Assembly: GCA_019918135.1 (NCBI GenBank)
Contig: WBZZ01001445.1
Coordinates: forward strand, 62,001-126,000
Direction of reading: 5' to 3'
From: Paulinella micropora
Taxonomy: Eukaryota; Cercozoa; Imbricatea; Euglyphida; Paulinellidae
DNA length: 64,000 nt
Of the stretch, positions 27,857-37,198 are shown one piece after another. The position numbers and the translations under genes were made by a program. Numbering within the stretch: the stretch's first letter is position 1; each line of letters begins with the position of its first letter. Under the pieces are notes generated by a model, which was not told the DNA's origin, searched no databases, and was given only the letters and a program-made list of their open reading frames with translations.

Positions 27857-28141
27857 CTACGTCGGTAGACAGTACTTCTTCAATTCAGCCGTATTTCGGC
27901 ACCACGGCTGACGAACTAGCCATTCAATATATGGCTTGTCAATCTTTGCGATATCTTCAAACTTCTTTCCGCGGTATTTACCGAATTGAAATGTGTCTTT
28001 TGGTTGAGCATTTCTCTTTTCTTCAATTGCTTTGATTTCGTCGTGGATTACCTTTTGAACATCTTCCAACGAGAAGGATTTTTTTTCTCCTTCAATGGAA
28101 AGTTTTTGGAACTTCTCGCACAGTCTTGTAAGGGTAGTCAT
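27857..28141 (-). CDS. Small ExoX C-terminal-domain-like protein, copy 2
   Basis: A 94-residue protein nearly identical to the one at 3558-3833 except for the last residues. It has the same FQFGKYRGKKFEDIAKIDKPYIEWL core. It is convergent with the zinc-ribbon gene and divergent from the lipase gene. Conservation of both sequence and place in the two copies argues that this is a real gene. Confidence 0.6.
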   Translation of the reverse strand: MTTLTRLCEKFQKLSIEGEKKSFSLEDVQKVIHDEIKAIEEKRNAQPKDTFQFGKYRGKKFEDIAKIDKPYIEWLVRQPWCRNTAELKKYCLPT

Positions 28142-28198
28142 AGTAGGGTGTATATAGTAGTGAGTATAAAAAATAAAAAATTAAATAATTAATATAGA

Positions 28199-28885
28199 AT
28201 GTCCGAATGGATAAAGTTCGTTAAGGCTTACTCTGCTAAGCATAACATAACCTATGGTGAAGCATTGAAAAAGGCTGGTAAGGAATACAGAAAGCAGAAG
28301 GGAGGTAGTGCTAGTTTATCGGAGGATGTCTATTTGGTTTCGTCAGAGAGAAAAGGGGCTGACGGATGGAAACCAGTTGTCAGCAAAGAAAAATCAACAG
28401 TATATGAGAAAGACGGTAAGGCTATTGTAGCATTTAGAGGAAGTGCGGATAAGCGAGACTTACTCACCGATGTCGCTTTAGTAAAGGGCGTATTGAAAAG
28501 AACACCGAGATATAAAGAAGAGCAGAAGTTGGTTAACGAAGTCATAAAGAAATATGGTAAAGAAAATGTAGAGCTGACGGGACATTCACTAGGTGGCACA
28601 ATAGCAAAAGACTTAAGCCGACAGACGGGCGTAAAGGCAACGACATACAATAAAGGCAGTAGCACGAGAGACTTTATGGAAGGAGTGATTGACAGAGTAG
28701 CTGTGAAAGTAAATCCAAAAGGTAAAAGGGCGAAGACTGCGAAGCTAACGACGAACTACCGAACCGCATTCGACCCCGTATCATTGTTAGGAGCGACGGC
28801 TGTAAATACTAAGTTAGTGAAGCCAAAAAAAGGAATTCATACGATTAGAAGTTTCAAAGGTAGGGGCAAAAAAATATATCTATGA
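28199..28885 (+). CDS. Class 3 lipase-like alpha/beta hydrolase, copy 2
   Basis: A 228-residue protein about 95 percent identical by eye to 3947-4633, with GHSLGG at about residues 128-133 and the same N-terminal W.KFVKAYSAKHN.TYGEALKKAGKEY module. Unlike copy 1, no class I hairpin precedes the ATG, and the leader is an AT-rich run ending AATATAGA. The frame is intact. A membrane-lipid-acting role in infection is inferred from the family. Confidence 0.8.
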   Translation: MSEWIKFVKAYSAKHNITYGEALKKAGKEYRKQKGGSASLSEDVYLVSSERKGADGWKPVVSKEKSTVYEKDGKAIVAFRGSADKRDLLTDVALVKGVLKRTPRYKEEQKLVNEVIKKYGKENVELTGHSLGGTIAKDLSRQTGVKATTYNKGSSTRDFMEGVIDRVAVKVNPKGKRAKTAKLTTNYRTAFDPVSLLGATAVNTKLVKPKKGIHTIRSFKGRGKKIYL

Positions 28886-28985
28886 AATTTTTCATTTAAT
28901 ATCCAAACGGTCTAGTTTCAATCGCATTATCTACAATACCAATAATATTTCTTTTGGTGTAAGTAAAGCTGAATATTTTTTCTAA

Positions 28986-31900
28986 TTATTCGCTAGTTAT
29001 TTTTTTCTGTTGCTTGTCTCTTGTTATCTTGCTGTTCTCTACAATAACTACTTTACCAGATTTTTCAATTCGTTTAGCAATCAATTTTTCTTCCTGAGTC
29101 TTAAGAAATTCTAACAATTCATTCTTGCCGTTCTCAATAAGGTCGTCGTTTTTAATTCCAAGTCCGCAACTGATGACACTTAACATATTTGGTAAATTTA
29201 ATGATTTATTGTTTTCATAATTCATACTAAAGCCTTTGACTTTCATACTTGCTTTGCCGTTATCCAATACATATCCATAACACTTTGGCCCGCCTCCGAT
29301 AAAGGTCATAATCTTTGCTCCGTGTAGTTCGTCCGTCCATTCGCCTAACAGCTTACCAGTTTTCACATCTGTTTCGCCTTTCGTTAAGTCTGTCGTGTAT
29401 ATGACACTGTCGGTATCGTGGTATAGAACTCTGTTGTCTAGTTTGTCCATCATCTCATATAGTCTAATCCTCGCGTGGCAAGTCGTAAATAAAGCAACTA
29501 CAATATTTGTTTTTACTGGGTCGCTTACCGCATCCTGTTTAAGGTCATAACTCGCTTCTATTATCTTGTCGTTAATAATGTTTATGTTTATGTTATCAAC
29601 TGACTTATCGTTCATTAACTTGTATAAGGTATCTTTATCTTTAATCATTTTGTTTTGAGTTTTGTTTTGCTTTTCACCAAACTTGCCCCACAGGCTATTC
29701 ATGCACAACTTAGCAACCGCTCGTCTTCCAGGGTTTTCTTCTATCTTATTTTCGTCCATCTTAATTCCCATCTTGATTTCCATACTGTCAATGTAATTTC
29801 TTTTTTGTTCCTGTGTAATACATCCATCAGGATATCCGCTTGACTCTTGTTTAACCTTTAAGAAAGTTTTTATGTAATCTTTGAAAAGGCTACTGCTCTG
29901 CTCCTTCCAGTGCCATACCTCATATACCTTAATTAGCTTGTAGCCTTTGTCTAAGGCCTTGTAAATTTCAGGAGTTGACCAAGTGCCCGTTATTGCTCGC
30001 TCGTTATCGGTGTGCTTACATTCGGTTTTCTGTTCAGTCATTCCGCACTTGTCGCATAAGTAATACGTAAGCTTACCTCTGTCCGCCTTAGGTAAAACGG
30101 GATGTAGTAATTTTCTGGGCGGTAGCATCTTAACCTTAGACACTCCGAAATATTCTCTGTTTATAATTTTGTTTTTCATAGACAGTCGGTCGTCGTCGTT
30201 GTTTGGTCGTATGATTTCGTGGTGCCCGCTAGGGTAAAGGTCGTAAAACATAACGGTCGGATACAGAGAGCATATGTCAACGTATTTCGCGTATTCGTTC
30301 TCGTGTCGTGATTTCCAATACAATGTTAGAGCATCCGTTCTACCTCCAAACATTGCTTCTCGCGGGTTCAGTCCTTCTTGTTCGGTAATTCGCTCATTAG
30401 TATCTTCTGCTAGGCTTTCACTTGTTTTCATTAATCTCCATTCACATTCCCAGATAATTACTAGTTTGCTGACTTGTTTGCTTAGTTCTTTTTCTCGTCT
30501 CATTGTTGCCTTGTATAGCTCTCCCATTGTTTTGTTCTTCTTAGTATTGATTGTATTACCATTAAAGCACTTTGGACATCCGTGCCATAGACAGCCGTGA
30601 AATTCGTAAGCTGTTTTGTTCTTCTCATCCCAGCCGTCTACGTAAACATTTGATTGCCCTAAGTTAAACATCTTTTCGCCACCATTGAAAGCATGTTTGA
30701 TATCCGTTTGGTCTAACCTGCTTCTGTAAGCTATCCATTCAACACAAGCCCGAGAGGTAATCCTGTTTTGCTTTTCTGCCTTCAACACAGCAATTGAATT
30801 CTCTGGCATAAACTTAGCCCGATACAAAGCCATAACACAACTCGCAATAGTTGTATATTGAAACGGGTCAATACCGAACTCTAGAAACTGCTTTCTAAAA
30901 TCCATACAACCCCTTCTCAGAATGTCAACATCGCTATGACAGTATTCCGCGATTTCCTTCCGCATGTCAAATGTGTTGTTTCTTTGGCTTTCATACCATT
31001 CTAAGAATTCCGCTCTTTTCTTATCTTTCATCGTGTCGTAGCCGTAGTACTTCTTATGAGGCATCACACCAACATAGTTTTTATTCTTATCCGTATTGAA
31101 GAAGTGAGGGAAGAAACCTTTTTTAAGTTCGTTCAATCCGAATGTCTTTGGAAAATCGGCCAACGGCATCGTGAGGAAACTCAAACTATCAATGAAGCGG
31201 TATTTCTTCAAAGTCATCATCATTATCTTACCCCCCTGATAAATGACGAATGGCGCCTGCCCGTTATCCACTAACCACTTAAGAATAAACTGACAGTCAT
31301 AACCGCGACTGTTATGAGCAATGAATGTAAAGCCGTTGTGCTTAGATTCAAAAGCCCACTTACTGAAATCATCAATGTTCTTATGAATGACTGGTGGCTC
31401 CTTCTCATCGAAATACTGGCTTTCCGCATGATTGACAATGTGTTCGCCTGTGTCCTGTGTCGCTTCAAAGTCAAAGAATATGTATTTCTCTGAAAAAGGT
31501 AGTATGTCTTTCTTCACTATTTCACATTGGTGTTCAAGTGGTTTTAGTTCCTTACAATTACGGCATTTCGCATAACCGCACTTGTGTTCGTCTTTCCTTC
31601 TGTAATTAAGGCCGCACGAAAGACATTTCGCTTTGATATCGCAATTCGTCCTCTTGTGGTTATTGAAACATACCGTGTTCGGAAACTTTCTATTACACGA
31701 ATAGCAATCAGTCCAATTGCTTTTATCGTTAATACCCTTACAGTCTTTGGTTTCGCAGATATTACAAGTGGATTCGCAGGCGTGCCTTTCCATATAACCC
31801 CTTAAACATAACTCACAGAAATTCTTTTTACTTACCATAGACTTCATATTGGTTATCGCATCATAGTGGTTCTCTGTCTTAAGTATGTAAAGGTTCGTAA

Positions 31901-32918
31901 GCCGTTTGCCTGCCTCATCAATAAGGTCTGTCTTATAAACTATCTTATCAGGGAATTCAACAATAACGAGATTGTATTTAATGTGGCTAGCAAATGTATT
32001 AATTTCAGGAATACCGCACACATCCTGAATGACTTTCGCTTCTTCGTGTAGTTTCAAAGCCATCTCTTCCTGTATCTTTCGTCCCATCCTTATTACTTTG
32101 AATTTTTCGTGTTTTTCTTTTTTTGCTTTTACTACAACAATTGCTCTTGCTAAGCATATGTTGTCTGTATTATTAATTTGAATTACTCCTTTCTTTTTAT
32201 ATACATCCAGCTTATTAATTACTTGAAGCCTCGTTCCGCCAGTTGGCATTTCAACAGATTTCAAAACGAACCTGAACTTATCCATATTGGTTCCATTTTC
32301 GTCTGTATAAAGGCTTTCGTTGCTTTGAAATAATGCTGACAATCTTTCTAAAACATCGCTGACAAAAATCTCGTTAATCCTTTTCAATCCCGTAGATACT
32401 GCGCCATAGTAATCTACAAACTTGATACTTAGACTTACCATACTGCCTTGTCTCTGTCTTTTGATAAAGTCATTCAGTATTATCTCAATGAACCGTAGAA
32501 TATCATTCATATTACTAAAAGAAGTGAAGTTGCCAGTAAGCCTAACCCAATACTGGCTTTCATTAACACCAAGCACGTGCTTCTTTCTATCAACATGTTT
32601 GATTTCGTAGTTAGCATACCGCATCAGGTCTTTTACCTTTTCTTTTCTTTCTCTCACTTTCGCTTCGAACACTTTCCCTTCCAAAATAGGTAAGGGCGGT
32701 GCTACTGGAATAGGATGATACTCAAAGTAAACAGCGCCTCTTACTCGGTTCAAGTAATTCTGGGCCGTTGTTGTATCAACCTTATACTTTCTTTTATACC
32801 CCTCAGGTATTATGTAAAGCACATCTTGACCCCTGACCCTTTTGATTTCATAATTAATGTTTTGTTCCCTAAATCTGTCCAACCTATACTGAATACCGTT
32901 ATAAGTGTGTGTCTCCAT
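28986..32918 (-). CDS. polB: Protein-primed family B DNA polymerase, copy 2
   Basis: A 1310-residue polymerase, open over its length. The N-terminal roughly 350 residues are of unknown fold and could supply or bind the protein primer. A Cys/His-rich region follows at about 370-470 (multiple C-x2-C pairs). The exonuclease has FFDFEATQD (about 480), FIAHNSRGYD (about 540) and YCHSDVDIL (about 660). YEFHGCLWHGCPKC is a Polinton hallmark. The palm has DICSLYPTV (about 890), KLCMNSLWGKFG (about 1075) and HDTDSVIY (about 1168). It replicates the linear genome from protein-capped ends. It lies on the minus strand, tail to tail with the lipase gene. Confidence 0.92.
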   Translation of the reverse strand: METHTYNGIQYRLDRFREQNINYEIKRVRGQDVLYIIPEGYKRKYKVDTTTAQNYLNRVRGAVYFEYHPIPVAPPLPILEGKVFEAKVRERKEKVKDLMRYANYEIKHVDRKKHVLGVNESQYWVRLTGNFTSFSNMNDILRFIEIILNDFIKRQRQGSMVSLSIKFVDYYGAVSTGLKRINEIFVSDVLERLSALFQSNESLYTDENGTNMDKFRFVLKSVEMPTGGTRLQVINKLDVYKKKGVIQINNTDNICLARAIVVVKAKKEKHEKFKVIRMGRKIQEEMALKLHEEAKVIQDVCGIPEINTFASHIKYNLVIVEFPDKIVYKTDLIDEAGKRLTNLYILKTENHYDAITNMKSMVSKKNFCELCLRGYMERHACESTCNICETKDCKGINDKSNWTDCYSCNRKFPNTVCFNNHKRTNCDIKAKCLSCGLNYRRKDEHKCGYAKCRNCKELKPLEHQCEIVKKDILPFSEKYIFFDFEATQDTGEHIVNHAESQYFDEKEPPVIHKNIDDFSKWAFESKHNGFTFIAHNSRGYDCQFILKWLVDNGQAPFVIYQGGKIMMMTLKKYRFIDSLSFLTMPLADFPKTFGLNELKKGFFPHFFNTDKNKNYVGVMPHKKYYGYDTMKDKKRAEFLEWYESQRNNTFDMRKEIAEYCHSDVDILRRGCMDFRKQFLEFGIDPFQYTTIASCVMALYRAKFMPENSIAVLKAEKQNRITSRACVEWIAYRSRLDQTDIKHAFNGGEKMFNLGQSNVYVDGWDEKNKTAYEFHGCLWHGCPKCFNGNTINTKKNKTMGELYKATMRREKELSKQVSKLVIIWECEWRLMKTSESLAEDTNERITEQEGLNPREAMFGGRTDALTLYWKSRHENEYAKYVDICSLYPTVMFYDLYPSGHHEIIRPNNDDDRLSMKNKIINREYFGVSKVKMLPPRKLLHPVLPKADRGKLTYYLCDKCGMTEQKTECKHTDNERAITGTWSTPEIYKALDKGYKLIKVYEVWHWKEQSSSLFKDYIKTFLKVKQESSGYPDGCITQEQKRNYIDSMEIKMGIKMDENKIEENPGRRAVAKLCMNSLWGKFGEKQNKTQNKMIKDKDTLYKLMNDKSVDNININIINDKIIEASYDLKQDAVSDPVKTNIVVALFTTCHARIRLYEMMDKLDNRVLYHDTDSVIYTTDLTKGETDVKTGKLLGEWTDELHGAKIMTFIGGGPKCYGYVLDNGKASMKVKGFSMNYENNKSLNLPNMLSVISCGLGIKNDDLIENGKNELLEFLKTQEEKLIAKRIEKSGKVVIVENSKITRDKQQKKITSE

Positions 32919-32956
32919 GAAACTTTTGAAAAAAGTTTCGCAAAACCTTTGGAGGT

Positions 32957-32975
32957 GCGGAGGCGTAGTCTCTGC
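32957..32975 (+). promoter_or_regulatory. Class I hairpin upstream of polymerase gene (copy 2)
   Basis: GCGGAGGCGTAGTCTCTGC is identical to 8706-8724, in the same place and orientation relative to the polymerase. Confidence 0.55.
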
Positions 32976-33146
32976 TGTATATATTGTTTAACAAATTTTT
33001 TTGAAAATTAAATAATTATCTCAATCGTCTGCCCCCGCCGTGGTCCGCTGTGTGCCTCCGTGTCTATATATACGGGGGGCCCTGTGTTTAGATGGAAATT
33101 ATGGCGGGGCGGCCGTGGCTGGCTGGGCGGGCGGAGCTGGCGGGGC

Positions 33147-33521
33147 TCAATGAATTTTTGATTTCATATGCATTGCTTTGCTACTCCTATTGATTTCAAC
33201 TCCGCATTCGCACTTGAAAGAAGTCTTCTTCCAATTCCTTTTCTTTTCTTTTTTGATTTCTTTTGTTTTCTTATCATAATTAACTTTCCATTCATCATAC
33301 TTTGGTTTTACTTTTTCATCGTAGTATTTTTTTGCTTCTTCAATTGCTTGTTCTTGTGTTCTTCGTTTTCCAATACTAAAACTCTTACACATCGTTTGAT
33401 TTCCTTCTCTCCATTGAATTTTTACCATCGGTCTCTTTTCATTATTCTTTATCATAATACATCCTTTTGAAATTGTAAACCTGCGACTTGTCGCAGGTTT
33501 TTGTGTGTCTTCGTTTGTCAT
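33147..33521 (-). CDS. AP2-like DNA-binding plus zinc-finger protein, copy 2
   Basis: A 124-residue homologue of 9295-9696, sharing RRFTISKGCIMIKNNEKRPM and the finger FKCECGVEINRSSKAMHMKSKIH. The Ala/Pro tail of copy 1 is missing. It is the last gene before the right terminal repeat. A DNA-binding regulator is inferred from the fold resemblance. Confidence 0.5.
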   Translation of the reverse strand: MTNEDTQKPATSRRFTISKGCIMIKNNEKRPMVKIQWREGNQTMCKSFSIGKRRTQEQAIEEAKKYYDEKVKPKYDEWKVNYDKKTKEIKKEKKRNWKKTSFKCECGVEINRSSKAMHMKSKIH

Positions 33522-33577
33522 TCTGTATGTGTCTATATTTTTATGACTTTAATTTAAAATACGAACTTAATTGGCCG

Positions 33578-33673
33578 TTGCCATTTTGTCCCCGCGGGCC
33601 GGCCGGAGTGTGTCTCTGTGGCGGGGCGGGGTATGTCGTGAAAAAGTGTGCCGAAGTGGCACCCTATACTACT
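33578..33673. repeat. Right terminal inverted repeat of Polinton copy 2
   Basis: This is the exact inverse of 12549-12644 by eye. It starts TTGCCATTTTGTCCCC and ends CCCTATACTACT, and is followed by TCAATG. Confidence 0.92.
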
Positions 33674-33679
33674 TCAATG
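33674..33679. repeat. Candidate 6-bp target-site duplication, right (TCAATG)
   Basis: It matches 12543-12548 across the element. Confidence 0.65.
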
Positions 33680-34464
33680 CATGAATTGAATTACCTATTT
33701 CAACGCAGCATTGAAATTTCAATGCAGTGCTGAGCCGGACACTTATGATTTCCTATTTCTGATTTATGATGTGCAGTGTCACTTTCGTGCATGACAGTCT
33801 TGCAGTCGCCACTGCAAGCACGAAGTTCCCCTTATCTGTCAGTCGTGATTGCTGTTTGCTTTGTGGTAATTGTTGTTTGCTTTGTGGTGTTTCGTGCCCC
33901 CCATCAAAATTTTTCAGAAAAAACCCTGCGTGCCTTTGGCGCCGAAGATAGTGTCAGAGCAAAAACCGTTACAGGAGAGAGTAAGTGTAGTGTCTTGTCT
34001 CTTGGTGTCGAAATTCTCTTACCTGTTGTCAATGCACTTTGTAGTACTTTGCAGCTGATGACGTCATGCCATTGACAACCGTCTTGGCCTACATTGCTTA
34101 TATGTATTTAATTAGGTTTTCCTAGGACTTGAATCCTCTGCACTTGTTAGGGCATGACTTCTGTACTTGTTGTCAATGCCATGGAAAACCAGGTTCAAAG
34201 CGCCAACTGTCCCTCCCCCCCCCCCCCCTCTTTCTCTCTCTCTCTATCTATCCATCTATCTATCTATCTACCTTTCTTTCTTTCTCCCTATGTCTATCTA
34301 TCTCTCTCTTTCTCTCAGACTCTCTCTCTCTCTCTCTCCCTCCGCTGCGTTTCTAAGAGTTCGACGAGAAAGGAAACCTAGTGAGGTGTCCTTAATAAAA
34401 AAAATTCTCGTCAAATTCCTACAGCTGCTTTTTTCGTTGTTTGCGTCTCTCTCTCTCTCTCTCT
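33680..34464. other. Intergenic; satellite fragment and C/T microsatellite
   Basis: Satellite fragments lie at 33675-33730 and a GAGCCGGACACTTATGATTTCC copy at 33734. About 450 bp follow without a recognisable gene, then a pyrimidine microsatellite of TCTC/TCTA/TTTC units (about 34200-34345). A second short (TC)n run lies at about 34447-34464. The open frames here are low-complexity. Confidence 0.6.
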
Positions 34465-34705
34465 ATTTCAATGCTTGCATTGAAATTTCAATGCAGTGAG
34501 CATTGAAACTTCAATGCATGCATTGAATTATCACTTTTAAGATTTCAATGCATGCATTGAAATTTCAATGCAGCGAGCATTAAAATTTCAAAGCAGCGAG
34601 CATTGAAATTTCAATGCATGCATTGAAATCCTAAAAGTGATTTCAATGCAAGTATTGAAATCTCAATGCTCGCTGCATTGAAATTTCAATGCAAACCTTG
34701 AAATC
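34465..34705. repeat. Palindromic satellite block 1 (large inverted repeat)
   Basis: Runs of TTTCAATGCATGCATTGAAA and variants. The block is also inverted at large scale: ATCACTTTTAAGATTTCAATG near 34530 is mirrored by CATTGAAATCCTAAAAGTGAT near 34630. A (GA)n run follows to about 34732. Confidence 0.8.
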
Positions 34706-34732
34706 TGAGAGAGAGAGAGAGCGAGAGAGAGA

Positions 34733-35454
34733 CTGGAAGACAAAAGAAGCTGCACTGTGATAGGAGCTTTTAGACATAGTATAGATAAGATTCAAGCTTC
34801 CCCGTGAGGCGTGGAGAGAGCTTTCCATATCTTGCACCTCAGGGTCAGAAAGATTTACGTTAGTTTGTTGGTAGCGATAGGTGCTATCCGTGCCGCAATC
34901 CATGTTGCTGAAATATTTGCTGTGTTAGTAGTGTCACCTCATAAATGCAGTGGTTGACGTGCACCCCTCGCTGGAACTGCACATCATGGATGACGGTAAG
35001 GTCACGAACTCAGTTACTGGTGCAGCAGGCGAATTTCTTGGAGAGAACGAGCTTGTCATAGGGATTAAACACTTAGGCAGCTGGCCGGGGGGAAACCGTA
35101 ACTCGCTGAAGAGTAGAGAGCCCAGGACAGAGGCAAGCAGAAAGTTAGGGATAGTTAGGGGAGTAGAAGGTGCTCCAGGAGCAAGGATAGTTTTCACTGA
35201 TGAAGTAAGAAGCAGACTTATGGGCCCTGCATAAGAGGCTAGTGCTAGAGAGGGGGGGGTTTGCGCAGCATATCTCTCAGCCAAACAGTGTCGCGATTGA
35301 AAGTAGGGGAGTGGTTGTTCTTTGTTCTTTGTTGCCGATTTTTTGGGGCAATGTATTACTATTTACTATGCCAAGAGGTGTGTGGCTTGGCTGCGTGAAA
35401 AATGTGGTAAACAGCTGGATGACATGGCGTGGAACACCGTCACCCCATGAGGAT
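34733..35454 (+). repeat. Methyltransferase cassette A (internally shortened)
   Basis: It starts like cassette B at 36189 (GACTGGAA-AC-AAAGAAG), runs through AGATTCAAGCTTCCCCGTGAGG, then jumps to CCATATCTTGCACCTC. Relative to B, about 500 bp encoding most of the methyltransferase are absent, with GCTTT at both break edges. The downstream part (34850-35454) is nearly identical to B at an offset of 1964 bp. Confidence 0.75.
34950..35234 (+). CDS. Unknown cassette protein 2, cassette A
   Basis: A 94-residue frame (VDVHPSLELHIMDDGKVTNSV..., GEFLGENELVIGIKHLGSWPGG...). It is nearly identical to the frames at 36914 and 38823. There is no ATG at the start; the frame opens after ATAAATGCAG, which could be a splice acceptor, so this may be an exon. 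Conservation of the frame in three copies supports real coding. Family not recognised. Confidence 0.4.
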   Translation: MVDVHPSLELHIMDDGKVTNSVTGAAGEFLGENELVIGIKHLGSWPGGNRNSLKSREPRTEASRKLGIVRGVEGAPGARIVFTDEVRSRLMGPA

Positions 35455-35850
35455 GCATTGAAATTTCAATGCATGCATTGAAATTGCTTTTCACCTTTCA
35501 ATGCATGCATTGAAAATGCAATGCATCATGCATTGAAATTTCAATGCATGCATTAAAATCATTTTTCAGCTTTCAATGTATGCATTGAAATTTCAATGCA
35601 GGATGCATTGAAATTTCAATGCATGCATTGAAATCATTTTTCAGCTTTCAATGCATGCATTGAAATTTCAATGCATCCTGCATTGGAGTTTCAATGCATG
35701 CATTGGAATCTGAAAATTGATTTTAATGCATGCATTGAAATTCCAATGCAGCATGCATTGAAATTTTGATGCATGCATTGAAAGGTGAAAAGTGATTTCC
35801 ATGCATGCATTGAAATTTCAATGCTCGCTGCAGGGAAATTTCAATGCAAG
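35455..35850. repeat. Palindromic satellite block 2
   Basis: About eight palindromic units with the TTTCAATGCATGCATTGAAA core, spaced by TTTTCAGCT-like linkers. The edge sequences CCCCATGAGGATGCATTG and GAAATCTCCTCGCGAAACG are the same as in block 3. Confidence 0.85.
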
Positions 35851-36064
35851 CATTGAAATCTCCTCGCGAAACGATGCTCCTCGGCAATGTGACGCGCACA
35901 TCATCATTTTGATTCAGATGCGCGTGTCACATTGCTGCCGTGACACAAATATCAAAGGTGGGTCGACATATCTGGAGAAAGCCCAACTTTACTACCCTGA
36001 GAGTGAGAGAGAGAGAGAGAGAGAGAGCCTGTTCTGTCTCGGTGACTAGGCAAAGTGAGCAGTC

Positions 36065-36838
36065 ATGCGAACGCTGCCGCGATGGACTTGCACTAAAAGT
36101 GCTTGTCGACAGGCGAACAGCTTTACGCTGTTGAATTGTCACTCCTGTGGCACAGAGAGCCCAACTTTACTACTCTGTCCTAACCCTAATGACTGGAAAA
36201 CGAAAGAAGTTGCAGCTATGATTAAAGCTTTTAGGCATAGTATAGATAAGATTCAAGCTTCCCCGTGAGGCGTGGAGAGAGCTTTGACTCTCCGGGGGGT
36301 GCTGGCTGTATTGGACAGTGTGCCACTTGCTGATAGAAAGAAGATCTTGTTTTTGGACATAGGTTGTGGCAGAGGGCATATTTTAGTAGCAGCCATGCTG
36401 TTTGGGTTTGCAAAAGTGGCGGGACTAGAGCAAAGTGATTTTAGAGAACAGTGGTCTTTACGGATCGGAAATGCACGCGAACTAAGTGCTACTAGTCAGT
36501 ATCGGGACTTGTGGACACAATCAGATCCTCAAATTTTATGGAACACGCAATTGCAGGATAAACGGTATTTCCAATTTTATCGTTGGCACGGATTGGTCAC
36601 CATTTACTTGTTCTGGACAGGGTGGACAGCTAGCGAGAAAGTCGTTGTTCTAGAACACATACGCAATAATACCCAAGTCAGGAATGTTTGCATTGCAAAT
36701 GAGTGTAAGCGCCCGCAGGGACATAGGCGGACTTTTGAATTCATGAACAGAGCGGGTTTTATTATGTACGGACATAGACCAGGGCTTTCCATATCTTGCA
36801 CCTCTGGGTCAGAAAGATTTACGTTAGTTTGTTGGTAG
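36065..36838 (+). pseudogene. Rossmann methyltransferase-like gene, cassette B (interrupted once)
   Basis: This is the cassette B copy of the gene at 37962-38753. It has the SAM-binding motif FLDIGCGRGHILVAAMLFG, KVAGLEQSDF and a C-terminal SISCTSGSERFTLVCW. Relative to cassette C the frame is interrupted once and a short in-frame segment is missing. The downstream part stays open for 188 codons. Confidence 0.6.
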
Positions 36839-36913
36839 CGATAGGTGCTATCCGTGCCGCAATCCATGTTGCTGAAATATTTGCTGTGTTAGTAGTGTCA
36901 CCTCATAAATGCA

Positions 36914-37198
36914 GTGGTTGACGTGCACCCCTCGCTGGAACTGCACATCATGGATGACGGTAAGGTCACGAACTCAGTTACTGGTGCAGCAGGCGAATTT
37001 CTTGGAGAGAACGAGTTTGTCATAGGGATTAAACACTTAGGCAGCTGGCCGGGGGGAAACCGTAACTCGCTGAAGGGTAGAGAGCCCAGGACAGAGGCAA
37101 GCAGAAAGTTAGGGATAGTTAGGGGAGTAGAAGGTGCTCCAGGAGCAAGGATAGTTTTCTCTGATGAAGTAAGAAGCAGACTTATGGGCCCTGCATAA
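36914..37198 (+). CDS. Unknown cassette protein 2, cassette B
   Basis: A 94-residue frame nearly identical to 34950-35234 and to the first 70 residues of 38823-39251. It follows the methyltransferase by about 75 bp. No family recognised. Confidence 0.4.
   Translation: MVDVHPSLELHIMDDGKVTNSVTGAAGEFLGENEFVIGIKHLGSWPGGNRNSLKGREPRTEASRKLGIVRGVEGAPGARIVFSDEVRSRLMGPA

Larger units (their letters stand above)
12549..33673 (+). mobile_element. Polinton-class element, copy 2 (complete end to end, 21.1 kb)
   Basis: It is bounded by 96-bp terminal inverted repeats and TCAATG on both sides. Parts left to right: coiled-coil protein, basic/acidic protein, rve integrase (-), charged protein (-), S74 fibre, membrane protein, Cys-rich secreted protein (-), small virion-like protein, packaging ATPase, basic core-like protein, Ulp1/adenain-type protease, penton, major capsid protein, fibre-like protein, zinc-ribbon protein, ExoX-C-like protein (-), lipase, protein-primed polymerase (-), AP2-like protein (-). 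The set of integrase, polymerase, ATPase, protease, MCP and penton defines Polintons. It is a fossil with a handful of breaks (about three or four). Most frames are open, so it looks young. Confidence 0.92.

Noticed and set aside
15757-28141. Use of a non-standard genetic code
   Set aside because: The long intact frames (polymerase, fibre, protease) use all sense codons normally and end at ordinary stops.
1-33673. Tandem duplication as the origin of the two Polinton copies
   Set aside because: Each copy has its own terminus in different flanking DNA (SINE versus satellite), and 2.7 kb of unrelated array lies between them.
34129-34499. Ser/Leu-rich frames near 34200
   Set aside because: They are translations of the TCTC/TCTA microsatellite.
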